The notes beneath the pieces are model-generated. The model ran no database searches and was not told where the DNA came from. It saw only the letters and a list, made by a program, of their open reading frames with translations. Both the position numbers and the translations under genes were made by a program. A DNA stretch of 64,000 bases from Argyresthia goedartella (Eukaryota; Arthropoda; Insecta; Lepidoptera; Argyresthiidae): the NCBI GenBank assembly GCA_949825045.1, contig OX463813.1:29664001-29728000 (forward strand). Direction: 5' to 3'. Within the stretch, counting starts at the first letter, position 1, and each line of letters starts with the position of its first letter. Below are positions 1-9,838 of the stretch, piece by piece.

Positions 1-489
1 AGTCAACCATTTTGGACCCCACCACAAGGGATATTCAACCAACTCCGGAGCGTGACACCCACGAGACGCACAGTCTGCTGGGTTCATTTTCCCTGGAACA
101 TGTCTCCAGATTAAGGGAACCTCCGAATTCAAAATCTGCGAAACCCGATTCGCCACAAAAATCTCCAGCTTGTGAACTGAAGCCTTCAGCCAGCATAACA
201 CGATCTGGCTGTCCGTCCAAGCGTAGACCGTATCTTCTAACGCTATTGACCCACGAAGAACCGTCATCGTGTGGTTGACCAGACGAGTCAGGAGAGCCGC
301 TCCTGAAAGCTCTAATTTGGGAATGGTCAGGCGAGTGCGCAACGGCGCAACCTTGCTCTTGGCCATGACCAACCGCACATCAACCTCCCCCGAGGAGTCG
401 ACCATACGCAGATATACCGCAGCTCCGTAGCCCTTCTCCGAGGCATCGCAAAACCCATGCAGGGTGGCGGTGTATCGTTTGGTGGGGAC
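1..489 (-). pseudogene. BEL/Pao pol fragment, exact duplicate of 2321-2809
   Basis: These 489 bases match 2321-2809 with no difference that I can see, and the match stops sharply at 489/2809. On the minus strand they encode the RNase H part of the BEL/Pao polyprotein described at 2000-4582, including the region around its WTDSQ motif. The piece runs off the left window edge, so its true length is unknown. It abuts LINE A at 490 with no spacer. Because the BEL sequence resumes near 2000 on the other side of the LINE, this is the left copy of a direct duplication flanking the LINE. It is not an independent gene. Confidence 0.9.
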
Positions 490-501
490 AAAGTCATTTT
501 T

Positions 502-1743
502 ATCTCAATAATTTAATTCATATTGCTCAGTTTGGTTTCACAAAGGGTCGTTCAACAGCCGATGCTGGTGTTGAACTAATCGACAATATTTTTGATGCCT
601 GGGAAGACGCAATGGATGCAATAGGTGTCTTCTGAGATCTATCCAAGGCTTTTGATTGCGTCCATCAAGACACTCTTGTCAGGAAGTTACACCATTATGG
701 TGTAAAAGATCAGGCCCTTGGCCTTCTGGAGTCATATCTAACAGATAGGGTTCAGATGGTCGATGTTAATGGGAAAAGATCACCTGGGTCTTCAATACGT
801 ATGGGCGTACCGCAAGGTTCAATTCTTGGTCCTTTCTTGTTTTTAGTATATATCAATGATTTACCTTACCTTGTTAAAGCAAAACATGGGTTAGTATTGT
901 TTGCCGATGATACTTCTTTGATATTTAAAGTTAAAAGATAGCAATCAAATTATGACGAGGTAAACAATGCTATCTCTAGTATAGTGAACTGGTTTACTGT
1001 TAACAATTTATTATTTAATGAAAAGAAAACTAAATGTATTAAATTCGTGTTACCCAATGTGAACCCGGTAGCTACAGACATATTTATAAAAGGACAGAGA
1101 TTGGACCTTGTGCAGTCGACTGTCTTTTTGGGCATTACTTTAGACGCCAAACTACAATGGGATCCTTAATTTAAATAAATATAATAAATTGTCGAACAGA
1201 CTGAGTTCAGCAGCGTTCGCAGTTAAAAAAATTAGAGCTCTTACCGACGTAGACACCGCTAGACTAGTCTACTTTAGTTACTTTCATAGTCTAATGACCT
1301 ATGGTATTTTATTGTGGGGTCTCGCTGCGAATGCTTATAGTATATTTATTCTGCAGAAACGGGCTGTTCGTGCAATTTATAGATTAGGGCCTAGAGTGTC
1401 ACTGAGGGAAAAGTTTAAAGAAATCAATATTCTGACATTTGTGTCTCAATATATCTATGACAATCTTGTGTATGTAAAAATAAATATAACTAATTTTCAG
1501 AAGTACAGTGATATACACAATTTTAATACTAGAAATAAAGACAAGTTGGTTGCTTATGTAAGCCGACTACATAAAATTAGTAATTCTTTTAAAGGCAATT
1601 GTATACGCTATTACAATAAGGTCCCTACTGATATTAAAAACTTACCTTTAGACAAGTTGAACATAATAATAAAACAGAAATTGTATAAAAAAGGTTACTA
1701 TAGGATATCTGATTACTTAGAGGACAGATGTCCATGGGAATAG
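502..1743 (+). pseudogene. Reverse transcriptase C-terminal half of LINE A, broken
   Basis: One reading frame runs from about 502 with the QFGFTKGRS region, the DLSKAFD motif (catalytic motif A), MGVPQGSILGPFLF (motif B) and LFADDTSL (motif C). It is broken by an in-frame TGA at 633-635, exactly where motif A should have Cys before Asp, and by TAG at 939-941. A frameshift near 1170 moves the thumb and C-terminal part into the frame 1189-1743, which ends in the family's KKGYYRISDYL region. LINE D keeps all these positions open, which shows what was lost. No enzyme can be made. Confidence 0.85.
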
Positions 1744-1841
1744 ATTGTTTTTAGTAACAGGCTGTTTCGATATATAATTAGCATTCATTTTGTAATTTGA
1801 CAATATTTTATATAAAAAAGGAAACGCAAAAGATGCGACGA

Positions 1842-1875
1842 CTGTGGAGTTTCTTCGGTGAGCTCTTCTCCACAG
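1842..1875 (+). other. 3' UTR hairpin of LINE A
   Basis: CTGTGGAG at 1842-1849 pairs with CTCCACAG at 1868-1875. LINE D has the equivalent hairpin at 32268-32301, with compensating extra G and C in the stem. A conserved 3' UTR stem in this position could be the RNA feature the element's RT recognises; that role is inferred. Confidence 0.6.
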
Positions 1876-1947
1876 ATTCCGCCATTGTGTTAGTGAACTC
1901 ACCCAAAAAAATGTAATGACGGATCTAAGTGATGTAACAACATCCTA

Positions 1948-1996
1948 TGGAAATAAATGATTTTTGATTTGATTTTGAATTTGATTTGATTTGATT
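1948..1996 (+). repeat. TTTGAT microsatellite tail of LINE A
   Basis: The 3' end is an imperfect run of TTTGAT units following AATAAATGA, instead of a poly(A). Several LINEs of this window end this way (TTGAGT in LINE D, GAATT in LINE G, ATGA in LINE E). The tail ends at the junction with BEL sequence. Confidence 0.8.
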
Positions 1997-1999
1997 CAG

Positions 2000-4582
2000 T
2001 TAGGCGCGTCCGCGTCTCAAAATGTCCAATTCGGACTTAAAGTGCACCGTCTGCACGTTCCGTACCAATGCGAACAACGCATAGTTCCGTTCCCGTAGTG
2101 TCAGGACCTGTGTCCGCACCCGTTGCGCCTCAGAATTGCGACAATTCCGCGCAAATCGGAAGATCCAGGCGGTCACATTGACCAGCTTGTCGAGCGAGCT
2201 GTACCGTTCCAGCAGGCTGAACTCCTCTTCCGGCTCTGGTTGCGTCGTACAGACACCGACTGTCAAGGCGCCGTTCGCCGAGGTAACGCGTGGACTCATT
2301 GGCCAATCCGATTCGGCTTGAGTCAACCATTTTGGACCCCACCACAAGGGATATTCAACCAACTCCGGAGCGTGACACCCACGAGACGCACAGTCTGCTG
2401 GGTTCATTTTCCCTGGAACATGTCTCCAGATTAAGGGAACCTCCGAATTCAAAATCTGCGAAACCCGATTCGCCACAAAAATCTCCAGCTTGTGAACTGA
2501 AGCCTTCAGCCAGCATAACACGATCTGGCTGTCCGTCCAAGCGTAGACCGTATCTTCTAACGCTATTGACCCACGAAGAACCGTCATCGTGTGGTTGACC
2601 AGACGAGTCAGGAGAGCCGCTCCTGAAAGCTCTAATTTGGGAATGGTCAGGCGAGTGCGCAACGGCGCAACCTTGCTCTTGGCCATGACCAACCGCACAT
2701 CAACCTCCCCCGAGGAGTCGACCATACGCAGATATACCGCAGCTCCGTAGCCCTTCTCCGAGGCATCGCAAAACCCATGCAGGGTGGCGGTGTATCGTTT
2801 GGTGGGGACCAACCTCCGTGGCAGTGAAATCCGATTGATGCCAGGGAGGGTCGAAAAGAACGAGTCCCACTCTGAGCTCAATGACCCGCCGATCGGGTCG
2901 TCCCATTTCAGCTCAGCAGACCACAATTGCTGCATAAAACACTTGAGCTGAAATGTTACCGGGGTGATCCACCCGTTTGGATCAAATGTCCTAGCCACCG
3001 TTGAAAGGACGTTCCGTTTCGTCCAGACCTTCGGGGAGTCCAACTCGACCCGATACGAAAACATGTCTGACACCGGCTGGTACTGGACGCCTAATACCGA
3101 CAACATATTTGGATTTTCCAAATTTTCAAAAATGTGGGGATCCTGCTGGTAGTCATCCGGAAGACCAGACAGTAACTCTGGAGAGTTCGACATCCATTTC
3201 CGGAGCTCGTAACCTCCACCCCGTAAGAGCTCAACTAGCTCGTCCCGACGAGCGAGCGCCTCCTCTACGGAATCTGCACCGGTACAGATATCGTCCACGT
3301 AGAGATCCTGCTCCAGGATTGCTGCTCCTCTAGGGAAATTTAACCGTTCTCGATCCGCTAACTCTCGCAGAGTGCGAATCCCAAAATAAGGACTAGACCG
3401 TAGCCCGTACGTGTTGGTGTTCAGCTCGTACACCTTGATGGGCTGATCTGGGCTCTCTCGCCACAGTATCAGCTGATACCGTCTATCGTCAGGGTGAATG
3501 ACCGTCTGTCTAAACATCATCCGGATGTCAGCTACAAACACAACATTGTGTCGACGGAACCGTGTGATAACATCCGCGATGTCATGGTTCAAATTCGGCC
3601 TTGAATGCAAACACTGGTTCAGGTTCATGCCGTTAGATGTTGATGCCGATCCATCGAACACTACCCGTATTTTGCCCTCCGGGGTCCTCAAGACCGCGTG
3701 ATGAGGCAGGAAGCAGTAGTCTTCACGCTTCCAGTCGATACCCGAAACCGACATGTGGCCGAGCGACTCGTATTCCCGCATGAAGTCGACGTACTTCTGC
3801 CGGAAAAACCCTTCACGCTTCATGCGTCGTTCCATCGACAGAAGCCGCGTCTCGGTTGCATGGTGTGAACTGCCCAGCGGTGGGCGATCACTCCGGAATG
3901 GAAGACGTGTGAGAAATCGACCTGACCGAAGGCGACCAGTATTGTTCCGATAAAACTGTTCACACTCTTCTTCAACCGGGTCCAACCGGCGGACCGTAGG
4001 TGGTTCCTCCACCTCCCAAAACTTCTGTATTACCTCCGAGAGTACAGAACCGAATAAGGGACTACGAGTCGCTAGGCGTGGGGCAGCCGGCATGACCGGA
4101 CCCATTACCGCATGGCCCAGTCTGGTGTTGACCGAAACCAGACCAGTCGCCTGCAACACGTGGACACCTGGCACTAACAGGTATCCCAAGGCATCGACAC
4201 CAAATAAAATGTCTACTGGGCCCGGAATATCGAACTCCGGGTCAGCCAGTGACAACCCAGCGACCAACTGTCGCACCGAGGGCGACAACCGTACGTGAGG
4301 GTGTGAGCCCATCACATTAGGCATGACTAATGCCGTGACCGTCAGATTCACCGATGAATCCATCCGTGACGAGAGAGCAATCCGACATACTCCCTTAACG
4401 GAACCGACTTCCGTGTTCCCAATTCCCCGAATGGAATGTGGATACTCCCTTACCGAAATGCCCAACCGTCTTACAAGGTTGCACGAGACTAAACACCCCT
4501 GGGCCCCCGAGTCCAATAGTGCTCGTGCCACACATGATTTGCCGTCCGAACTCCACGCTATCACAGAGGCGGTGGGGAGCAT
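2000..4582 (-). CDS. pol: BEL/Pao polyprotein: aspartic protease, RT and RNase H, 3'-truncated
   Basis: The open frame has 860 residues. The aspartic protease comes first, with LLDSGAQ at residues 22-28. The RT follows, with the VVFDGSAS region near 307, the ADIRMMF motif near 351 and the catalytic YVDD at 428-431. RNase H has GFCDASEKGYGA from 603 and WTDSQIVLCWL from 682. This order and these motifs are diagnostic of BEL/Pao (Semotivirus-type) elements. The family normally continues into an integrase; here the frame ends at a TAA formed at the junction with LINE A, so integrase and the 3' LTR are missing from this side. The start at 4582 is the first Met of the open frame. The natural polyprotein probably continues upstream from gag, but the linker 4583-5296 is degenerate. 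Codons are GC-rich compared with the surroundings. Confidence 0.95.
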   Translation of the reverse strand: MLPTASVIAWSSDGKSCVARALLDSGAQGCLVSCNLVRRLGISVREYPHSIRGIGNTEVGSVKGVCRIALSSRMDSSVNLTVTALVMPNVMGSHPHVRLSPSVRQLVAGLSLADPEFDIPGPVDILFGVDALGYLLVPGVHVLQATGLVSVNTRLGHAVMGPVMPAAPRLATRSPLFGSVLSEVIQKFWEVEEPPTVRRLDPVEEECEQFYRNNTGRLRSGRFLTRLPFRSDRPPLGSSHHATETRLLSMERRMKREGFFRQKYVDFMREYESLGHMSVSGIDWKREDYCFLPHHAVLRTPEGKIRVVFDGSASTSNGMNLNQCLHSRPNLNHDIADVITRFRRHNVVFVADIRMMFRQTVIHPDDRRYQLILWRESPDQPIKVYELNTNTYGLRSSPYFGIRTLRELADRERLNFPRGAAILEQDLYVDDICTGADSVEEALARRDELVELLRGGGYELRKWMSNSPELLSGLPDDYQQDPHIFENLENPNMLSVLGVQYQPVSDMFSYRVELDSPKVWTKRNVLSTVARTFDPNGWITPVTFQLKCFMQQLWSAELKWDDPIGGSLSSEWDSFFSTLPGINRISLPRRLVPTKRYTATLHGFCDASEKGYGAAVYLRMVDSSGEVDVRLVMAKSKVAPLRTRLTIPKLELSGAALLTRLVNHTMTVLRGSIALEDTVYAWTDSQIVLCWLKASVHKLEIFVANRVSQILNSEVPLIWRHVPGKMNPADCASRGCHAPELVEYPLWWGPKWLTQAESDWPMSPRVTSANGALTVGVCTTQPEPEEEFSLLERYSSLDKLVNVTAWIFRFARNCRNSEAQRVRTQVLTLRERNYALFALVRNVQTVHFKSELDILRRGRA

Positions 4583-5296
4583 GACCGTCTGTGGAGTGGC
4601 GGCACCCTGTAAGTGGGCGGCGTGTCCCTAGCGGGAATCTCCGCGGGATCCGAACCCGCTGAGACCTCCGTCGGCCGTGGAGTAACTCGGCTGCTGATAT
4701 GCCGGTGGCATATCAGACCGTATGTACATCAAGGGGTCCCAACCCAACATAATAGGCCCCTCGCTGTCCCGGTATCCGACCATACCGGACGGTGTACGGT
4801 GTGCCCGGTGGCCACCGTGGATGGATGGGGGAGAGCGGATCCAACCTGGGGCGCTCTAGGAATGGGGGCGACATCCGACTGTTCGCCTCCCTGTTCGCCT
4901 CCCAGAGCGACGGGCAGGGTGGCGCAGAAGGTGGTGGGCTCCCAGCCTTCGCGCCACTCATAGGTGCCATCTGACACCCGCCCGTAACACGCGGTCAGCC
5001 AGCGGCCCGAAGTCCTCGCTGACCGTGGACAGCGGCGACCGAACCCCTGCTATCCCGCATGTTACACCCGCGCTGCCCCTTTCCCCTCGGGGGGGGGGTC
5101 CCGTCCGCGGGCACCCCAGTCACCCCGTTGGTGACTCCCGTTGCCCGGAGGGGGACTGGGTCCGGCCCTGGTTGGGCCCTGTGGCCGACCAACCTGAGTC
5201 CGGCCCTGGTGACCGTCCGAAGGGCCTGACCGATTCAGGCACAACACGATGTGGTGCTTGCCACCACAGCACTCACAGGGGAACGCGCGCGAGCAC
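4583..5296 (-). pseudogene. Degenerate BEL gag-protease linker
   Basis: This GC-rich segment joins gag to the protease frame. In the minus direction it continues from the second CCHC-like finger of gag through a proline- and glycine-rich stretch and meets the Met at 4582. I find several stops and frame changes in it, in part next to homopolymers such as the G run at 5090-5097, so no single frame crosses it. Open frames on the plus strand here are antisense shadows caused by the high GC content. Confidence 0.7.
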
Positions 5297-6446
5297 TCAC
5301 TCAGCGTGTGCGGCCACCAAACAACCGAAACACAATTGGTGGCGGAAGACTATCTTCCTGCGGGCAGCCACCCCGAGCGCCTTAAAGTTGGCGCAACTGG
5401 TCACTTCATGACCGGCACTGTCGCAGTGCACACAGCCGTCACCCGACGGCGCGGCATTCAAAACGCCAAATTGTTTCGACCGCCCACCCCCCCCGTGGGG
5501 GCGGGGGGCGCGGCCCCTCCCGCATCCGCGCGGGTTGGCGCTGCACACTGGCCTCCGTATCCAGTGTGTCACATCGCCTGCATTCACCCTCCAAAAAATC
5601 TGTCAATTGGACGAGCGTGGGCAGTTCCGTGCTACTGCCCCCATGCAGCTGTTCAAACCGACTTTGAACAGCTGCAGGCAACCGTGACAAAACCATATAC
5701 AAAACACTATATGACCATTGGTCTACCGAAAGACCAAGGTTCTGAAGGGCCTTAGTGGCCACCAGCACAGGGTTGAGCACCTGTACTCGGATGTCAACAT
5801 CCCGGGTTACTCTTGGGATGCTAAACAGCTTCCCCAGCTGCGCATCAACCAACCGCCGTTTGTGTTGGTAGCGGTCAAACAATATGGACCTGGCTATCTC
5901 ATAATTGCCCGCCGTGACCGTTAGGTGACCGACCAACTCCTTCGGTTCACCCCGCAGAGCCATCAATAGTTGGGCCAACTTGTAGGCGTTGTCCAGGTCG
6001 TCCCGACCGTGGATCAAACTATCAAATAAATTAATGAATGCCGGCCACTCATCAATTGCCCCACTGAAGGCCGGAATCTCCAGGTGTGGCAGCCGTCCAA
6101 CAACACCCTTCGGGGGTGGGTCTCCGTTACCCTCCCCGCGGTCATTCCTTCGCGACCGCTTAATTTTCTCCGCGCGACGCTCGATGTCGCCCAAGGATTC
6201 CATCGCTTGGTCAGCATCCGCGCAGAGCTGTTTCACTGCAGCCACCGAGGCTTCATCAGTAAGCCCGAGAGCTTCAGCCTCCGCAGCCAGCCGACACACC
6301 TTCCCGACGCGTGTCATTGCGTCCTCCACACGCTTGAGCAGGACATCATCCATATCTGGGCGCTCCACATACTTATGAGTATGGGCGAGCCATCTCATTT
6401 CCTCACGGACACCATGCCGCAGTACCGTCAAGGGCGAAGGTGCCAT
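5297..6446 (-). pseudogene. gag: BEL/Pao gag, frameshifted
   Basis: The first frame (6446 down to 5439, 335 residues) starts with MAPSPL and contains the gag region typical of BEL/Pao (DUF1759 type), with LPHLEIPAFSGAIDEWP from residue 119 followed by the YKLAQLLMALRGEP and DRYQHKR stretches to about 207. It loses its frame in the C/G homopolymers at 5487-5515. The following frame (5587 down to 5297) carries a CCHC zinc knuckle, C-x2-C-x4-H-x4-C, beginning CVHCDSAGH, and the start of a second CFGC finger. The knuckles bind genomic RNA in the particle. The frameshift may be real or a homopolymer reading error. The leader with repeats lies just upstream. Confidence 0.9.
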
Positions 6447-6725
6447 GTTTACCGATTTAATAGATTCTGGTCTTATACTTCACTACCGAACTAAGTATAG
6501 CCAGAGACCAGCACTTGCCCGTCAGCGCTGGGCACAGAAATTAAAACTAAGTTGTCAAAACTAAGGCAACCACTAAAACAATTAAATCCTAAAAAATATT
6601 TAATATGGTCGCCCTGTGGACATACACCTTATAACTATACACTCTAAATCAATCAGAGAATGCCACCATAAGGCACAATAAAAAATAACACACAAAAATT
6701 TATTATAAGAAAAAAGGCTATTTTT
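6447..6725 (-). other. BEL 5' leader, possibly end of LTR and primer binding site
   Basis: This AT-rich, non-coding stretch lies between the gag start and the tandem repeat units. Reading toward gag it contains AATAAA-like polyadenylation sequence soon after the repeat, as expected of the R/U5 part of an LTR. I could not fix the LTR end or the primer binding site, because the partner 3' LTR is not in the window. Confidence 0.4.
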
Positions 6726-7708
6726 AATATAATGAAGGTAGCTGTGAACCTTCTAGAAGTGGCCCCTCCGATATGACCCACACTTCTACTGAGGTCAGCA
6801 AAATCAGCTTAATACCCCTTAAATAGCCCGACCCTGCTCTGTAATCCGAAATAACACTGCAATGCTATGTAACCCGACTGCAATACTATAGTCCGACCGA
6901 CTGACTGTTTCTTATGCACACCGAGTAGTTTCCGACTACAAATTTATAATAATTGTTAACTAAATCGTCAATTATACGTTCACTAACCGAAAATGAAGCT
7001 AAATTGTGGTATACCGACCACACGACTCACTCACAAAATGGTTGCCGACCAATCTGAGGTATCCACCCTCTCCCAGCTGTAGGGTTGTTGTAGCAATTGT
7101 TGTAGGGTTGTTTTTTTGCCAGCACAATGTGGCAAACAAACAACCCTACAACCGTCCGTGAATCGATTACCCACTAGGAAACCGCGCCTGCTACCAAAAT
7201 GATTAATTCCACGCCTCAAACGAACGGGCGTGGAATCTTGGTAGGGTTGGTTTTCACCAGGGGTATCACAAGTGGTACTGACCTTTGACGCCGTGGACCG
7301 GAATTCGAAAGCTCAATTCGAGGTAGGAATACGGGATAAGGAGCACATGGGGTGGGGGGAGAGGAGTCCAATCTTACTCTCGTCGTAGCCCGATGCTGTC
7401 GCCGTCGTGTTGTTTGTCCGTGTCCGAATGCGACTAATTGGGGACCGAACAACTTTAACCTTTCACAACATGAAGCACTCACTCCGATGACTTGAATCTA
7501 CTTATGTCCCGACGATTAATCCGTGCTTATTATAATTAACGTTCCGCCCAGGCCCGACACCTGTGTTAGCCAATTATTACTACTAAAATACAGCCAAGGC
7601 CCGAACGCCATGTGCCGACATTTTTCTCAGGACCAAAAAAGTAACCTCTAACTCGTCATCTCGTTTCTATACAAGTGACAGCTGCTGGTTCCGTTTCCGA
7701 TCACTCGC
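6726..7708 (-). repeat. 1-kb unit 1, probable BEL LTR/promoter repeat
   Basis: This unit starts at AATATAATGAAGG and is repeated at 7762 with an offset of 1036 bases. The copies are very similar but differ by substitutions and by a 45-base insertion here (about 7080-7125) made of GTAGGGTTGTT units. It contains a strong inverted repeat (ATTCCACGCC at 7206-7215 with GGCGTGGAAT at 7227-7236). The position directly upstream of BEL gag suggests LTR or promoter sequence. The duplicated unit is unusual and could also be two LTRs in tandem. Confidence 0.6.
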
Positions 7709-7761
7709 GGTCCGAGTCGCGCAACAAAAGGAGGTGCGTTCCGAAGCATAAATATTAAACA

Positions 7762-8712
7762 AATATAATGAAGGTAGCTGTGAACCTTCTAGAAGTGGCC
7801 CCTCCGATATGACCCACACTTCTACTGAGGTCAGCAAAATCAGCTTAATACTCCTTAAATAGCCTGACCCTGCTCTGTAATCCGAAATAACACTGCAATG
7901 CTATGGAACCCGACTGCAATACTATAGTCCGACCGAATGACTGTTTCTTATGCACACCGAGTAGTTTCCGACTACAAATTTATAATAATTGTTAACTAAA
8001 TCGTCAATTATACGTTCACTAACCGAAAATGAACCTAAATTGTGGTATACCGACCACACGACTCACTCACAAAATGGTTGCCGACCATTCTGAGGTATCC
8101 ACCCTCTCCCAGCTACAATGTGGCAAAAAAACAACCCTACAACCGTCCGTGAATCGATTTCCCACTAGGAAACCGCGCCTCTGCTACCAAGATGATTAAA
8201 TTCCACGCCTCAACCGAAAGGGCGTGGAATCTTGGTAGGGTTGTTTTTCACCAGGAATGTCACAAGTAGTACTGACCTTTGACGCCGTGGACCGGAATTC
8301 GAAAGCTCAATTCGAGGCAGGAATACGGGATGAGGAACACGAGGGTGGGGTGTGATGGGAGTCGAATCTTACTCTCGTCGTAGCTCGAAGCTGTCGCCGT
8401 CGTGAGGCTTGCCGACTCGAGGATCGCTATCCGAAAGCGACGACTGGATCACCGAATCACTTCAACCCTTCAAAGCACGAAGCACTCACTCCGATGACGT
8501 TAAATCTACTTATTTCCCGACGATTGTTCCGTGATTATTACAATTAACATTCCGACCAGGCCCGATACCTGTGTTAGACAATTATTACAAATTACATACA
8601 GCCAAGGCCCGAATGCCTGACGCCGCCATTTTCCATGTGCAAAAAAGTAACCTCTAACTCGTCATCTCGTTTCTATACAAGTGACAGCTGCTAGTGATGT
8701 CCCGATCACTCG
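7762..8712 (-). repeat. 1-kb unit 2, probable BEL LTR/promoter repeat
   Basis: This is the second copy of the unit at 6726-7708, in direct orientation. A 53-base spacer unrelated to the leader separates the units. The homology fades after CGATCACTCG at about 8712, which I take as the outer edge of the BEL element. No target duplication can be checked because the other end of the element is outside the window. Confidence 0.6.
8126..8248. other. Nested hairpin in BEL unit 2
   Basis: There are three sets of arms. The outer arms are 8126-8140 and 8235-8248 (GTAGGGTTGTTTTT), 14 bp. The middle arms are CTACCAAGAT at 8184-8193 and ATCTTGGTAG at 8229-8238. The inner arms are ATTCCACGCC at 8200-8209 and GGCGTGGAAT at 8221-8230. 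The outer and middle right arms overlap, so they are alternative partners. Unit 1 keeps the inner stem. Confidence 0.75.
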
Positions 8713-8751
8713 TATTAGAACACGCAGTAGTCCGCTAATATGTCACGTATG

Positions 8752-9010
8752 TTCCCATAATTTATGGCAGAGGCACAATTAAGTCCACTTTGTGCCAGTT
8801 ATTCATTACTCCATTTTGCCTGACATGGGGATAGCCCATCGCCGCAGCTATGGAGTAATGAAGGTTTCCTCACGATGTTTTCCATCACCGTTAGAAAGAC
8901 TGTATAATGTACTTAAGATACATTTATTATATCATTGGTATATTGTCAGTAATCGAAGCTGCATCTCCTGTGTGAGAAGCAAGTGTGTAACCCATTAGAC
9001 CACGGAGCTC
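8752..9010 (-). mobile_element. SINE-a copy, tRNA-derived
   Basis: Read on the minus strand, it has a tRNA-like head (CCGTGGTCTAATGGG and the B-box-like GCTTCGATTAC), then a body with ACGGTGATGGAAAACATCG, the CTGCGGCGATGGGCTA block and a CATGG/CATGAG 3' part. The same body occurs at 9160-9325, 38195-38390 and, decayed, at 28432-28620. The head is not a functional tRNA gene because its B box is altered. Confidence 0.75.
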
Positions 9011-9159
9011 TCATCATCATCTCACGCCATCATTTATTTTCAAGCATTTCCTGCCATGGTGTATGTAGTGACTTACTTAAAATGTAATTGTGACTGTAAC
9101 TTTTAAAATGAAATGTTATGTTATGTTAATATATACATATCACACAAACAAAAAAGCAT

Positions 9160-9325
9160 AGCGTCACGCCTTTTCCCATACGGGGTGGCAGAGGTACAGT
9201 TGTGGCCACGTTCAGCCAGTTATTCAGTACTCCATTTTGCGTGACAGGTGGCTTGCCCATCGCCGCAGCTCCCTAGATTACATCATTCCTCACGATGTTT
9301 GTCATCACCATTAAGGGCTACACCG
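9160..9325 (-). mobile_element. SINE-a fragment
   Basis: It contains the 3' two thirds of the SINE-a body in the minus direction: ACGCCTTTTCCCATACGG, the AGCCCATCGCCGCAGC-like block and TCCTCACGATGTTTG. The tRNA-like head is absent. The sequence between the two SINE-a copies (9011-9159) is AT-rich and holds nothing I can identify. Confidence 0.75.
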
Positions 9326-9605
9326 TGTATAAAATGAAGATTTAACCCCTTACGAAAGCAATCACCATTGTTAAGAACTGTTTTTACTTGAAATAAAAAC
9401 AAAGCAAAGTAATTTATCCAAGTGTTGTCTGTCTACTTCTTAACCTCCCAAGACTAAAGGGTGGGCGTCGAAGCGTCACTAAGTGGCTAGTTGATCGCTG
9501 AGGGTTGATTAACTTAATAGTGACAGCAAAAGTGACAAGAAATACCGGTCTAATTGTATTGTTTAACCTTTTTAGAAATTGTAGCGAGGAAGGTACAGCA
9601 ACATG

Positions 9606-9838
9606 TTACATAACAACCTCTGTGGTGTTACGGTCGAGGCTGTGCTTTCCAAGCGGGAGGTCCCGGGTTCGAGTCCCGGCCGGGGAGGAAGAAAAAATAT
9701 CCCCAGGTCTTGGATGTTTACATGTTTTTGAATTCGCTGTTTCTGGTTCCCACGACACACGGTATCCTAGTGTCGGGCCAGAAACAATGTATGTGCCTGT
9801 GTGTACATTTTTATGTTTATGTGTAGGTTTAATAATCT
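9606..9838 (+). mobile_element. SINE-b copy with perfect B box
   Basis: The tRNA-like head ends in the pol III B box GGTTCGAGTCC at 9667-9677, followed by CGGCCGGGG, a body (CTTGGATGTTTAC, CGCTGTTTCTGGTTCCC) and a 3' domain with CCACGACACACGG and TATCCTAGTGTCGGGCC. That 3' domain is also the end of LINE C (15580-15640). Other copies are at 18945-19062 (minus) and 19995-22690 (split by B2). Pol III transcription is inferred from the box. Confidence 0.8.

Larger units (their letters stand above)
490..1996 (+). mobile_element. LINE A: 5'-truncated non-LTR retrotransposon
   Basis: This is a plus-strand LINE fragment with the C-terminal half of the reverse transcriptase, a 3' UTR with a short hairpin (1842-1875) and a simple-sequence tail of TTTGAT units. 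It lacks endonuclease and ORF1, so it is 5'-truncated, the usual product of incomplete target-primed reverse transcription. The RT is closely related to LINE D (30297-32397): the stretches around GVPQGSILGPFLF, FADDTSL and the C-terminal KKGYY align without gaps. I place the family in the Jockey/CR1 group; the exact clade is not determined. It sits inside the BEL pol gene. Confidence 0.85.

Noticed and set aside
4613..5755. Plus-strand open frames in the GC-rich stretch
   Set aside because: They are antisense to BEL gag and its linker, and carry no domain.
6726..8712. CRISPR-like or satellite array
   Set aside because: There are only two units of 1 kb, no short regular repeats, and the context is a retrotransposon leader.
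9640..9680. tRNA gene suggested by the perfect B box GGTTCGAGTCC (also at 35859 and 38021)
   Set aside because: No complete cloverleaf can be formed, and the sequence continues into SINE bodies found in several copies.
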